Both the position numbers and the translations under genes were made by a program. A DNA stretch of 13,046 nucleotides from Methanobacteriota archaeon (GTDB lineage: Archaea; Thermoplasmatota; Poseidoniia; Poseidoniales; Poseidoniaceae): contig JAACDL010000192.1 of NCBI GenBank assembly GCA_009936765.1, forward strand, positions 1-13,046, read 5' to 3'. Positions 1 to 7,351 of the stretch are shown piece by piece (within the stretch, counting starts at the first letter, position 1; each line of letters starts with the position of its first letter). A model generated the notes under the pieces. That model saw only the letters and a list, made by a program, of their open reading frames with translations. It was not told the DNA's origin and did not search any database.

Positions 1-266
1 ACATTACTATCATCCATGCGATTATGTAGATCACTTTTCAGTTCATTCAACAAATCAGGACCTAGCCTTGAAAGAGATTTTGTAGCTTTGCCGCGACTCT
101 TTATCTCTGCACGTACTACATGAATTGGAGAGCCATGATAAGAATCCATTCTTTCAATCTCAACAAGTTCGTCATCACCGACTAACCAGGCAATTGCTGC
201 GGCATGAATGTACTCATCTTCAACTCCGCTGGCAGTAGTTTGCCAAGAAACATGGTGAACTCCCAT
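1..266 (-). CDS. COG1325-like exosome-associated RNA-binding protein (3' end cut by window edge)
   Basis: The reading frame is open from the ATG at 266 to the left edge, giving about 88 residues with no stop. The N-terminus reads MGVHHVSWQT, followed by an acidic VEDEY segment, an alanine-rich helix, a hydrophobic strand and then SYHGSPIHVVRAEIKSRGKA. This order matches the archaeal COG1325 (old DUF54) family as I know it: an HH-I/V start, a 'TEDEE' helix and a 'GHHGNPI..L.A.I' core. COG1325 was proposed as an accessory RNA-binding protein of the archaeal exosome; here that role is family knowledge, not shown by the sequence. An in-frame TAG at 306-308 limits the start, and the ATG at 266 is the first canonical start after it. 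The gene lies 34 bases after the small gene at 301-543 and is probably co-transcribed with it. The family call rests on motif memory, so confidence is moderate. Confidence 0.6.
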   Translation of the reverse strand, partial: MGVHHVSWQTTASGVEDEYIHAAAIAWLVGDDELVEIERMDSYHGSPIHVVRAEIKSRGKATKSLSRLGPDLLNELKSDLHNRMDDSN

Positions 267-300
267 AACATCCCCACGCGTAAGAGGCTGATGAGTGTTG

Positions 301-543
301 TTAGTCTAGTGGATGCTCGACGCCTTCTTCGCCAAGAGTCCATCTGAATGTTTTGATTACTCCATCTAAGGCCTTGTGATTCCTAGCAGCCTCTTTCATA
401 CCTTCACGATCGCCATCTCCACGGCACTGTTCGAACCACTTTTTCCATTGCTCTCGTCTAGCAATCGCCTTGTCAAGCATCTCTTCTATCTCTTCCCAAG
501 AGCGGTTGTAACTTCGTACCGGTCCATCGTTGTCGACGCTCAT
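301..543 (-). CDS. Small charged alpha-helical hypothetical protein, 80 aa
   Basis: This 80-residue protein is dominated by charged and amphipathic helix. A WEEIEEMLDKAIARREQWKKW stretch lies around residues 16-36 and a second Lys/Arg-rich helix around 48-68, with no membrane segment, signal peptide or cysteine pair. I do not recognise the family. It is preferred to the antisense frame at 376-594 because it follows the strand of its neighbours and has a composition typical of a soluble helical protein. It sits between the nucleotidylyltransferase (59-base gap) and the COG1325-like gene (34-base gap). No strong ribosome binding site precedes the ATG, but a TATA-like element lies about 27 bases upstream, which would fit a leaderless transcript. 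It is probably a real but uncharacterised gene. Confidence 0.6.
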   Translation of the reverse strand: MSVDNDGPVRSYNRSWEEIEEMLDKAIARREQWKKWFEQCRGDGDREGMKEAARNHKALDGVIKTFRWTLGEEGVEHPLD

Positions 544-564
544 ATTTCATCTGCGATGAACAAC

Positions 565-574
565 GGTATAAGAA
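565..574 (-). promoter_or_regulatory. Possible TATA box for the 301-543 / COG1325-like pair
   Basis: On the minus strand this reads TTCTTATACC. Its centre is about 27 bases upstream of the ATG at 543, the usual archaeal TATA-to-start-site distance, so transcription could begin at or next to the start codon. This is a weak match judged by eye only. Confidence 0.3.
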
Positions 575-602
575 TAACACGCCGACAAGCGTAAATTAAG
601 TA

Positions 603-1616
603 TCATCCGCGACGTTCATTTTGTAAATCGATTGTGATATGAATACCATCACCAATTACACAATTATGAACCCTCGAATCCACAATGGAGTCCTCCCCAA
701 TAATTGAAGATTCAGCAACTCCATTTACTTTGGATTTTGACATTACAACCGTGTTAACAATAGCACCGTTCACTGACGCACCACTCAGGACTATAGATTT
801 CTCCACATGCCCACTTACAGAAGCCGAACTGCTAATGAAAGAGCCGTCAGGAAGTACTTCTCCGTCTGGCATTGGGAAAGGAAGAACATCCCTTCCTGAA
901 ATCAAAGCCATCTGCGCATTATGTAATTCAAATGGATGTCCAACATCGAACCAAATACCATTAACAGTTTTAGCATACATTGGCCAACCCCTAGACAGTA
1001 CATCAGGGAATAATTGTTTGGAGAAGTCGTACTTTTCACCTTCAGGAATAAGATCCATCACTTCGGGCTCAATTATGTATAGCCCTGCATTTATCAGATT
1101 TGAAAAGGCCTCACTAATAGTAGGCTTTTCCTTGAAACGTGAAATGAACCCTTCACTTAAATCTGAATCTACATCTCCTTGATTGACTTCCGACAAACCA
1201 ACTATCCCGTACTCCGTTGGGTCATCAACACGCCACAAAGCCATTGTTACCTTCGCACCGGATTTGCGGTGAGACTCCAGTAAGTCCGTGATATCAAAAG
1301 ATGCCACAGAATCTCCAGAACCAACTACAAAGGTTTCCTTCAACTCATCCGAAAGCAAGCGTACGCTCCCTGCCGTACCCATAGGGGACTGTTCTTGGTT
1401 TACGCGACTATTTACATCCCATGTACCTACATGTTCAACCAATTGTTCACCTTGATAGCCAGTAGTAACTACAATTTCGGATAACCCGGCAGCCACCATT
1501 GCATCCTTGACATAGTCAATTACTGGACGGCCCAATACGGGAACCATTGGTTTAGGCCTATTTGCAGTCAACGGCATTAGACGGGTGCCTCGGCCCCCGG
1601 CCATGATTACACCCAA
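603..1616 (-). CDS. Sugar-phosphate nucleotidylyltransferase (mannose-1-P guanylyltransferase / glucose-1-P nucleotidyltransferase type)
   Basis: The enzyme should condense an NTP with a hexose 1-phosphate to make an NDP-sugar for surface glycans, N-glycosylation or compatible solutes. The substrate cannot be read from sequence. The 337 residues show the nucleotidyltransferase signature GGRGTRLMPLT (7-17), the RPKPMVPV lysine loop (20-27), a GD metal-site motif (101-102), EKP (163-165), the INAGLYIIEP strand (175-184) and WFDVGHPFELHNA (222-234). From about residue 255 a short left-handed beta-helix-like repeat follows (ISSSASVSGHVEKSIV... AIVNTVV... SSIIGEDSIV), as in ManC/GlmU-like relatives. 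The start is a TTG at 1616, supported by GGAAGTGA 7 bases upstream, a one-mismatch match to the consensus ribosome binding site. An internal ATG at 1604 would truncate the first beta strand. The coiled-coil gene ends 7 bases before it, so the two are probably co-transcribed. Confidence 0.9.
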   Translation of the reverse strand: MGVIMAGGRGTRLMPLTANRPKPMVPVLGRPVIDYVKDAMVAAGLSEIVVTTGYQGEQLVEHVGTWDVNSRVNQEQSPMGTAGSVRLLSDELKETFVVGSGDSVASFDITDLLESHRKSGAKVTMALWRVDDPTEYGIVGLSEVNQGDVDSDLSEGFISRFKEKPTISEAFSNLINAGLYIIEPEVMDLIPEGEKYDFSKQLFPDVLSRGWPMYAKTVNGIWFDVGHPFELHNAQMALISGRDVLPFPMPDGEVLPDGSFISSSASVSGHVEKSIVLSGASVNGAIVNTVVMSKSKVNGVAESSIIGEDSIVDSRVHNCVIGDGIHITIDLQNERRG

Positions 1617-1623
1617 CAGACTC

Positions 1624-2634
1624 TCACTTCCTTCCGCGGGAAACTGTCATGTCTACTCGGCGCATGCTCTTTTTCTTGTCTGAGCGGATTTTCTTGACAT
1701 CCGCTCCAGCTCGATCGCCAGACATTGTGCCACCAAAAGTTAGGTTTCCAGCACTAAGCAGGTGTTCAACCATTGAATCTGCAACCTTTTGGTCTTCTGC
1801 TCCGGTCTTCATTTCTTTAGTGACCAAAGCGTTGTGGTCGCTAATCCATGATTCTCTTTCTTCTCTAGCAATTTTGAGTTTGTCACGTGCTTCATCGACT
1901 TCTTTCATCATTTCAGTGATCTTAGAATGTACTTCGTCTGCTTTTTCTTTACAAGCGACGAATTCTTTGTGGTGTCTGTCTCCTTCACCCTTTAGGAAAT
2001 CACGGTGAGAGAATAATTCATCTAATTCCTTACTCATGCCCTTAGCACGCTCAAGGCATTCAACGAATAATTTGTGAGCCGCATCTGCTTCATGTTTTAG
2101 AGTTGCAATAGCTTCATCACGGTTGGACAAGTCTACCTTAATCAGTTGCAATTTGGTAACTTCTGGTTCAAGTTCCTTCATGCGACGACGCATGACTTTG
2201 ATCTTCTCCATAGTCTCTTTTTCTTTCTTTGGAGACATACCTCCACGAGTCTCAAACACCTTTTCCATGTTGTCTACTTCGCTTGTCAACTTGTTAAATT
2301 CGAAAGATGCTGACTTCTTCTCATCTTTACTACCGCGCTGAGCCTTTGCCTGGCCAATGAGGTCTCTAATCTGAGCCTGTATAGCATTTCTACGCTCTTT
2401 GTGAATATTTTGTTCTGCCCTGATGGCTTTTACTTCAGCAACAGATAAATCGAGTTTTTCACGATGCTCTTTGTATTGTGTTTGAATGGCATTACGTTGC
2501 TCTGCAAAACGCTTTCCTTGTTCGTTGTGGTTATTACGCGCATCACGTAATTTACGAACTTTAGCTTCCATCTGATGCAAGTGGTCGCGTAGGTCAGAAT
2601 CTGGACGTGTTTCCTCGGTAGCACGCTCGGTCAT
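1624..2634 (-). CDS. COG1340-like archaeal coiled-coil protein A, 336 aa
   Basis: Almost the whole protein is predicted coiled coil with heptad-like Leu/Ile/Val spacing and very high Lys/Glu/Arg content. It has no membrane segment or signal peptide. Around residues 119-150 it carries V-x-x-M-E-x-x-F-E-T, then M-S, then a KEKETMEKIKVM helix. This resembles the conserved 'LE...QT...L....E..L...I..L' hinge I associate with the archaeal COG1340 family of unknown function. The same hinge occurs in the coiled-coil genes at 7352 and 11194 of this window. Near the C-terminus, EHLLSAGNLTF (290-300) resembles the LMSGETLSTDEL end of the 11194 protein, but here it is followed by a basic tail rich in Lys and Arg (311-336). 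It probably forms an antiparallel hairpin rod. Ligand or partner is unknown; RNA or ribosome binding is only a guess. Confidence 0.75.
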   Translation of the reverse strand: MTERATEETRPDSDLRDHLHQMEAKVRKLRDARNNHNEQGKRFAEQRNAIQTQYKEHREKLDLSVAEVKAIRAEQNIHKERRNAIQAQIRDLIGQAKAQRGSKDEKKSASFEFNKLTSEVDNMEKVFETRGGMSPKKEKETMEKIKVMRRRMKELEPEVTKLQLIKVDLSNRDEAIATLKHEADAAHKLFVECLERAKGMSKELDELFSHRDFLKGEGDRHHKEFVACKEKADEVHSKITEMMKEVDEARDKLKIAREERESWISDHNALVTKEMKTGAEDQKVADSMVEHLLSAGNLTFGGTMSGDRAGADVKKIRSDKKKSMRRVDMTVSRGRK

Positions 2635-2685
2635 GACTTCTGCGACGGCATCATCGCTTTCAATGCTACGATTAAGAAATTAGTA

Positions 2686-4167
2686 TTATGCAGCCGATAA
2701 TACTGCTAATAATTGGAACATAATCGATGAAAATAAACCAATTCCACCCATCAGATATGCTGTCAAGGAACTAGTATTCCTCAGCCAGTTAACAAACTCA
2801 GGACGGACTCTAACGTTAATTTGTTTTCCAACCAATAAATCACCATTAGTATTTTCTAAACGTACCGCTACACTCGCTTCACCTGTTTTTTCTGGTAACA
2901 AAGTTTGCCATGCGATTGTTCCATCTTGTAGTAACCCAGACATTCTACCAATTATGTCATCATCACCTTCACTCGAAACGGGGACCTCTTCATCCGACCA
3001 CCAAACTTTCTCACCTGGCTGAAGGTTGTATCTTAGCGACAAGTCTTGTGGCCTGAAATCAGGCGAATGAACTCTCAACACTACTTGCCTTTCATTATCA
3101 GAAAGATTGTGGAAGTAACAAAATAGATTTGCTCTTTCTGTTACTATATTCTCTAAATCAACATCGAAAAGTAAGCCGTCCATGTCTTTCTTACGTCCAA
3201 CACTCAAATCTTGCTCTAGGCGTTCGATTAGCCTGTAGAAGGCAGGGTATGAACTCATAGAGATATTGTAAAGTGAGTCCCACAACCCCTCGTTGAAGAC
3301 ATCATGTTCCAAAATCGCATGAACACCCTCATCTGTTAAAATCTCAGTCATCTCAAGATTGGTAGTATTACGATCTAAACTTCCTTTGAATCTCCTATGC
3401 ATCAACATTAGAAATTTCTCTCTTGCATACTCCCTATCTACATCTTTGCGAGTATGCGACTCAAATTCAATCAAAAAGTCCTCGAAGGTACTACGCAGTA
3501 GCGGGTCCATTTGAGTCCTTAGCATGTCATTGAAAACCATCTCCAAAGTAGACGGGTGCAATGGAGGAATATAGGCAGATAGTAAACCGTCTCTTGTAAC
3601 CATGTTGAACTTCCTGTTACGAGTAGACAGGTGTTGACCAATTGCCATAGTAATCAAAGAGGCACTAGCAAGAAGACCTCGCTGCCCTACATCTGAATCA
3701 GAATCCAAATAGGCTACTAATATTGCAATTGCAGTTGCAAAATAACCCATCCAAAGAGCAGTATTGTGACTGGCCATAGTCCTCGAAATTAAACCATCAA
3801 CTGATGAATAACCGTGCATGCTCGTAACAGGCCTATGCGCCTCTGCAGCAGCAGCGACTTCTGCTCTGAACACCTTTCTTGTCAGGCGAACACGATGACG
3901 ATGAAGGTACAAACCTGAACAGAAACCGAGCAAGATTGTAACAGATATTAATGTTAGACATGTCGATAAATCAAAATTAACAGTAGGTTCTAAATTATCA
4001 AGCCACCATTCCGGACTTTGGCCTTTGTATGCCCAAGCTCCAAATAAGAACAACAAAGAAAACCCTGGAAGCAATAATACCAATCTCAGTCCTTCGGTTA
4101 GGAACTGACTATCAATACCATGGAATCGTTCTTCACTGCTACGAAGAACATCTAAATTACTCTTCAA
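2686..4167 (-). CDS. Multi-pass membrane protein of unknown family, 493 aa
   Basis: I do not recognise the family. Four hydrophobic segments lie near residues 27-47, 67-88, 138-154 and 164-179, followed by about 285 mostly soluble residues and a final membrane segment near 468-490. The soluble part is helical and charged at first (about 185-330) and then becomes beta-rich (360-460, including VVLRVHSPDF and ASVAVRLENTNGDLLVGKQINVRVRP), suggesting a small sandwich-like domain next to the last helix. The start is a TTG at 4167, one base after the stop of the upstream DtxR gene and 5 bases after GAGGTG (4173-4178). This tight coupling suggests that the regulator and the membrane protein work together, for example in metal homeostasis. 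No metal-transport motif is visible, so that role is unproven. Confidence 0.7.
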   Translation of the reverse strand: MKSNLDVLRSSEERFHGIDSQFLTEGLRLVLLLPGFSLLFLFGAWAYKGQSPEWWLDNLEPTVNFDLSTCLTLISVTILLGFCSGLYLHRHRVRLTRKVFRAEVAAAAEAHRPVTSMHGYSSVDGLISRTMASHNTALWMGYFATAIAILVAYLDSDSDVGQRGLLASASLITMAIGQHLSTRNRKFNMVTRDGLLSAYIPPLHPSTLEMVFNDMLRTQMDPLLRSTFEDFLIEFESHTRKDVDREYAREKFLMLMHRRFKGSLDRNTTNLEMTEILTDEGVHAILEHDVFNEGLWDSLYNISMSSYPAFYRLIERLEQDLSVGRKKDMDGLLFDVDLENIVTERANLFCYFHNLSDNERQVVLRVHSPDFRPQDLSLRYNLQPGEKVWWSDEEVPVSSEGDDDIIGRMSGLLQDGTIAWQTLLPEKTGEASVAVRLENTNGDLLVGKQINVRVRPEFVNWLRNTSSLTAYLMGGIGLFSSIMFQLLAVLSAA

Positions 4168-4168
4168 T

Positions 4169-4822
4169 TTAACACCTCAAAATGATTCTTTCTGCGAGTT
4201 CTTCAGAAATTTGTAGGATGTTACCTTGGCACATATACCCGGTATTTGTGCGAGTTATCTTCTGACCCACTGTAATTCCGAAATTACCCAATACTTTGTT
4301 GTCCTCAGAACTTGTCATCAAAATTATCACTTCTCCAGATTGATCATTAGGCAGTTTTTTCAATGAAACCAGATTACTTTGCTGCTCAACTTTATCAGAA
4401 ATTCTACTATTAGGAGGAGGTATATCCCTTCCAGATGGGTCTAAAGTTGGATTACCCAGTAGTAGTGAGATACAAATCTCGAGGTCATCGTTAAATGCGT
4501 GTTCCAGCCTGCACGCTGTTTCATGAACATCTCCTTCAAAAGGAAGCAATGTCAACAAAAGTTCAGCCAGCCGATACCTTCTTTTCATCATCATGCCATG
4601 GTCTAAGCCTTTAGGCGTCAAGCTTGCTCCTTTGTAAGGAACATAATCTACATATCCATTTTTGGCTAATCTTTGTACCATTTCTGTAGCAGATGCTGGA
4701 GACACATCGAGATATTTTGCTAAATCCCCATTCCTCACTCTTTGGCCAGGCAATCTCTCATGAAACTCGTATAATGTTTCGAGGTACTCATCCTCGAACT
4801 CTTGGAAATGACCGCTGCCCAT
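4169..4822 (-). CDS. DtxR/IdeR-family metal-dependent transcriptional regulator with C-terminal FeoA-like domain
   Basis: The 217-residue protein has the DtxR layout: an N-terminal winged helix (about 10-70, with VRNGDLAKYLDVSPASATEMVQRL and the YKGASLTPKG wing), a dimerisation/metal-binding domain (about 75-140, with VHETACRLEHAF and DPSGRDIPPP) and a C-terminal SH3-like FeoA domain (about 150-217). In the family, Fe(II) or Mn(II) binding allows operator binding. Aligned by eye to DtxR, the primary-site ligands Cys102, Glu105 and His106 correspond to C104, E107 and H108; E87 and H100 match Glu83 and His98. Met10 is replaced by E12, and the ancillary-site His79 is replaced by Y83. The Cys suggests an iron-type sensor, while the missing His suggests an altered ancillary site. 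A TATA box and AT-rich palindrome upstream may be an autoregulated promoter. Confidence 0.9.
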   Translation of the reverse strand: MGSGHFQEFEDEYLETLYEFHERLPGQRVRNGDLAKYLDVSPASATEMVQRLAKNGYVDYVPYKGASLTPKGLDHGMMMKRRYRLAELLLTLLPFEGDVHETACRLEHAFNDDLEICISLLLGNPTLDPSGRDIPPPNSRISDKVEQQSNLVSLKKLPNDQSGEVIILMTSSEDNKVLGNFGITVGQKITRTNTGYMCQGNILQISEELAERIILRC

Positions 4823-4838
4823 GTACCATACACCTCTT

Positions 4839-4859
4839 ATCTAGATTTAATATATATTA
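4839..4859 (-). promoter_or_regulatory. TATA box with palindromes upstream of the DtxR gene
   Basis: On the minus strand this reads TATATATTAAATC within a perfect 12-bp palindrome, TAATATATATTA (4848-4859), next to an 8-bp palindrome, ATCTAGAT (4839-4846). The TATA centre is about 31 bases from the ATG at 4822, so the leader would be very short. GAGGTG (4832-4837) also precedes the ATG. The element overlaps the stop codon of the upstream 804-aa gene. DtxR-type regulators bind AT-rich palindromes, so self-repression is plausible, but AT-only palindromes also arise easily inside a TATA box. Confidence 0.5.
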
Positions 4860-7271
4860 TTCCGCCCTAGCCTCAAAAATGGTTTCACAGGCGGGGCATC
4901 TTGCTTTTGCTGGCCTTCTATCAAATGGAACTTTCAGTTTACGCGCACACTTAGGACAACCCAGTATGTCGTTATCGGATGATGACCACAGTACTTCATT
5001 TCTGTTGTCGTCTTCTGATTTTTCTTGGGATAAATCTTCCTTTGCCACTTCAGCCTCTACATTGAATTTTTCTTCGCACTCTGGGCATCTAACACTTCCA
5101 CTGTAAGTATTAGGAACACGTAATCTTCGATCACATGAAGGGCAGGCGACTTCTATCTTTTCTTCTTTGGACTTTTCTTTAGGGGATTTCTGTTTCTTTT
5201 CCTTTTTCTCGGTCTTTGGTGAAGTTTTGATTCTAATTACAAAAATAAGGATCATCCCAACTACCAAACCCCCAAGAATTCCACCCCAGGGGATCGTGAA
5301 ACTTTCACTCTCTTCTTCAACAGACTCTGAAAGAATCATCACTTCATCACTAACCGTCTTTCCACCAACATGCCAACTTACTATGATTTTGACATTGTCT
5401 CCATTCGGCCAAGTTACTACAGTACTGTCATCTTGTGAAGAAGAAGAGGTAGCAGAACTGACTACTGAATTTAGGATATTACCATTATCGTCAGTTATTA
5501 CGATCTGACCTTCTGGAGTGTTGCCACCTCCGGTGTTGGTAAGAGTGTAATAGACATTAACCTGATTTCCAGCAGCCGGCACTTTCGGCTGAGTTGTTGG
5601 ATTTACTGTGACTTGTGGGTTGACTGATGTATCTGGCATTGCGGTTTCATCTTCGACTACTGAACCAAAACCAATACTCCAACCGTTAACTAAGATTTTA
5701 GCAAAAACATCTTGACCATTTTGAAACCCGATTGTTACAGAACCGTACGTCTTGCCAGGTAGAAGGTTTCGCTCTTCAATTATAGCATCACTCTTCAGAC
5801 CGTCATTTACAGAACCAAAGTTCAATACTACTACTCTTTCTCTACCCTCTGATAAATCTACGGACCAATAAATCTCAACTCCGTTTTCTCTAACTTCAAC
5901 TGATTCCACATCCATAATCACAGTCTGGGATGCCAATACTGGAATTGAGATACTCCCAGATAGATTAGAATCCACTGCGCCATCTTGGCTGTAAACACTC
6001 CAGTTAACTAAGTGGTCACCTTCTGTAGGGAAATCAAACACATGTTGAACTTCTCCGGCTTTGCCACCTTCTAGTGTAGTTGAGGTCCCATTTTGAATTT
6101 CACCATCGATTTCAATTTGCATACTCGCACTACCGATGGCATCTCCTTCGTTACGAAGTAACATTGAGAGTATTATGTTGTCTCCAGCGTGCCAAGGCCC
6201 GCCTAATAGGGAGGGAGAAGACTGTCCTGCACCAATGAAAATTGCAGAGACCATAGATACATTATCGGTTGCAATTATGGTTGTAGAGGTTCTTGCCCCC
6301 GCAGTACTACAAATTAGTGAACCTGGTTTTGAAACAATACTCACGGTTGTATTGAAAATTTCAGATGACAAAACCGATACATTTTCTGAAAATATCTGCT
6401 CACCCTCAAAATCGCATACTAACATACCAACGAAATCTGCACCACCTGCATTGTTAGTACTCAGATTCCATATAAGGTTCGAACCAGGCTGGGGCTCATT
6501 GATTCTAATAAGCTTCAGGATTACTTCCGGCAAAGGAGGAGGTCCCACCTCAAATTGAGAAATAATTGAATTATCATTAGTGTCCAAATCTGAGATTCCG
6601 ACAAGAGTGGCAGAAACATTGTGTATTCCTTCTGAAAGTGATTGTGTATCGAATGAGTAAACAATTGTTGAATCTGCTGGTAAATCAACAACTTGAGGTT
6701 GTAGATAAACAGAATCCAAACTAAAGTTAAGACTTCCATTCCAATTCACGTCACCATTGTTTATCACTGGGATATCGACTCTAGCATGATCGCCATCGTT
6801 GATCGTCAAATTTGAAGTTTCAACTCCGGTGGAGTTAACTCCTACAAATACTGGAGACGCCAAAGATATATCCAAAGGGCGTAATCTTTGAATTGATGAA
6901 TAATAAGTTACCCATTGCTCAGAATTAGGCGTACCTACATCTCCTGATAATGTAACTGTGAGGTTCGAGATACCTAATGGTGCCACTCCAAGAGTAGTTT
7001 CAATGAATTGGACTTCCCCCTCACTGACTAAACTATTACCATTATCGGAATCGATAATACCACCCTCGGAGTCGAATAAAACCGCACTCCAGTTAACAGA
7101 CGCAGAATTAGCACCCCCAACCCCAATAACAGAGATGTTTACTCCGATTGGACCTTCACCAACGACTCCGTTTCCAGTGATTGTAACAGAGTTAATCACT
7201 CCGCCATTAGCCTGACTAACCGGAACTAGAGTTAGCGAGAGTAGTAATACCACCAACACGGCTCGGCGCAT
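4857..7271 (-). CDS. Secreted, membrane-anchored CARDB-like repeat protein with two cytoplasmic zinc ribbons, 804 aa
   Basis: An N-terminal signal peptide (basic RR, hydrophobic residues 4-17, VSQA cleavage region near 20) leads into about 630 residues of beta-sandwich repeats. These have the Asn/Ser/Thr/Gly-rich pattern of CARDB/Ig-like archaeal surface proteins (for example GDHARVDIPVINNGDVNWNG and NIILSMLLRNEGDAIGS). One transmembrane helix follows (about 662-681), then a Lys/Glu/Ser-rich linker and two zinc ribbons: C710-x2-C713...C729-x2-C732 and C772-x2-C775...C792-x2-C795. Both share the CPxC...(K/R)xxVP...CPxCexxF pattern of MJ0042-type ribbons. The positive-inside rule puts the ribbons in the cytoplasm. 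It may sense or hold something outside and bind a protein or nucleic acid inside. Many NxS/T sequons suggest N-glycosylation. The ATG at 7271 has GAGAGGAAG just upstream. Confidence 0.8.
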   Translation of the reverse strand: MRRAVLVVLLLSLTLVPVSQANGGVINSVTITGNGVVGEGPIGVNISVIGVGGANSASVNWSAVLFDSEGGIIDSDNGNSLVSEGEVQFIETTLGVAPLGISNLTVTLSGDVGTPNSEQWVTYYSSIQRLRPLDISLASPVFVGVNSTGVETSNLTINDGDHARVDIPVINNGDVNWNGSLNFSLDSVYLQPQVVDLPADSTIVYSFDTQSLSEGIHNVSATLVGISDLDTNDNSIISQFEVGPPPLPEVILKLIRINEPQPGSNLIWNLSTNNAGGADFVGMLVCDFEGEQIFSENVSVLSSEIFNTTVSIVSKPGSLICSTAGARTSTTIIATDNVSMVSAIFIGAGQSSPSLLGGPWHAGDNIILSMLLRNEGDAIGSASMQIEIDGEIQNGTSTTLEGGKAGEVQHVFDFPTEGDHLVNWSVYSQDGAVDSNLSGSISIPVLASQTVIMDVESVEVRENGVEIYWSVDLSEGRERVVVLNFGSVNDGLKSDAIIEERNLLPGKTYGSVTIGFQNGQDVFAKILVNGWSIGFGSVVEDETAMPDTSVNPQVTVNPTTQPKVPAAGNQVNVYYTLTNTGGGNTPEGQIVITDDNGNILNSVVSSATSSSSQDDSTVVTWPNGDNVKIIVSWHVGGKTVSDEVMILSESVEEESESFTIPWGGILGGLVVGMILIFVIRIKTSPKTEKKEKKQKSPKEKSKEEKIEVACPSCDRRLRVPNTYSGSVRCPECEEKFNVEAEVAKEDLSQEKSEDDNRNEVLWSSSDNDILGCPKCARKLKVPFDRRPAKARCPACETIFEARAE

Positions 7272-7306
7272 GTCTTCCTCTCGGGGGAAGGGGGTTATTC
7301 ACCTTC

Positions 7307-7326
7307 ACCCACCCGTAAGGGTGGGT
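7307..7326. repeat. Perfect 8-bp inverted repeat with GTAA loop in the divergent intergenic region
   Basis: ACCCACCC (7307-7314) and GGGTGGGT (7319-7326) are exact reverse complements around GTAA. The element lies midway between the two divergent starts (7271 and 7352), 36 bases from the first and 26 from the second. As DNA it could be a shared operator. As RNA read rightward, GUAA would be a GNRA tetraloop on a very stable stem. TATA-like sequences flank it: TTATTC at 7295-7300 (minus-strand GAATAA, about 26 bases from the ATG at 7271) and CTTTATCC at 7333-7340. Both are weak. Confidence 0.6.
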
Positions 7327-7351
7327 CGTAGCCTTTATCCAAGAGAGGCAG

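Noticed and set aside
376..594. Plus-strand open frame opposite the 80-aa small gene
   Set aside because: It has low-complexity Ser/Leu/Phe composition, runs against the strand of the block, and no start signal is seen. The minus-strand small gene is preferred, though neither has homology I recognise.
685..1182. Plus-strand open frame opposite the nucleotidylyltransferase
   Set aside because: The minus-strand frame carries all nucleotidylyltransferase motifs; this is its shadow.
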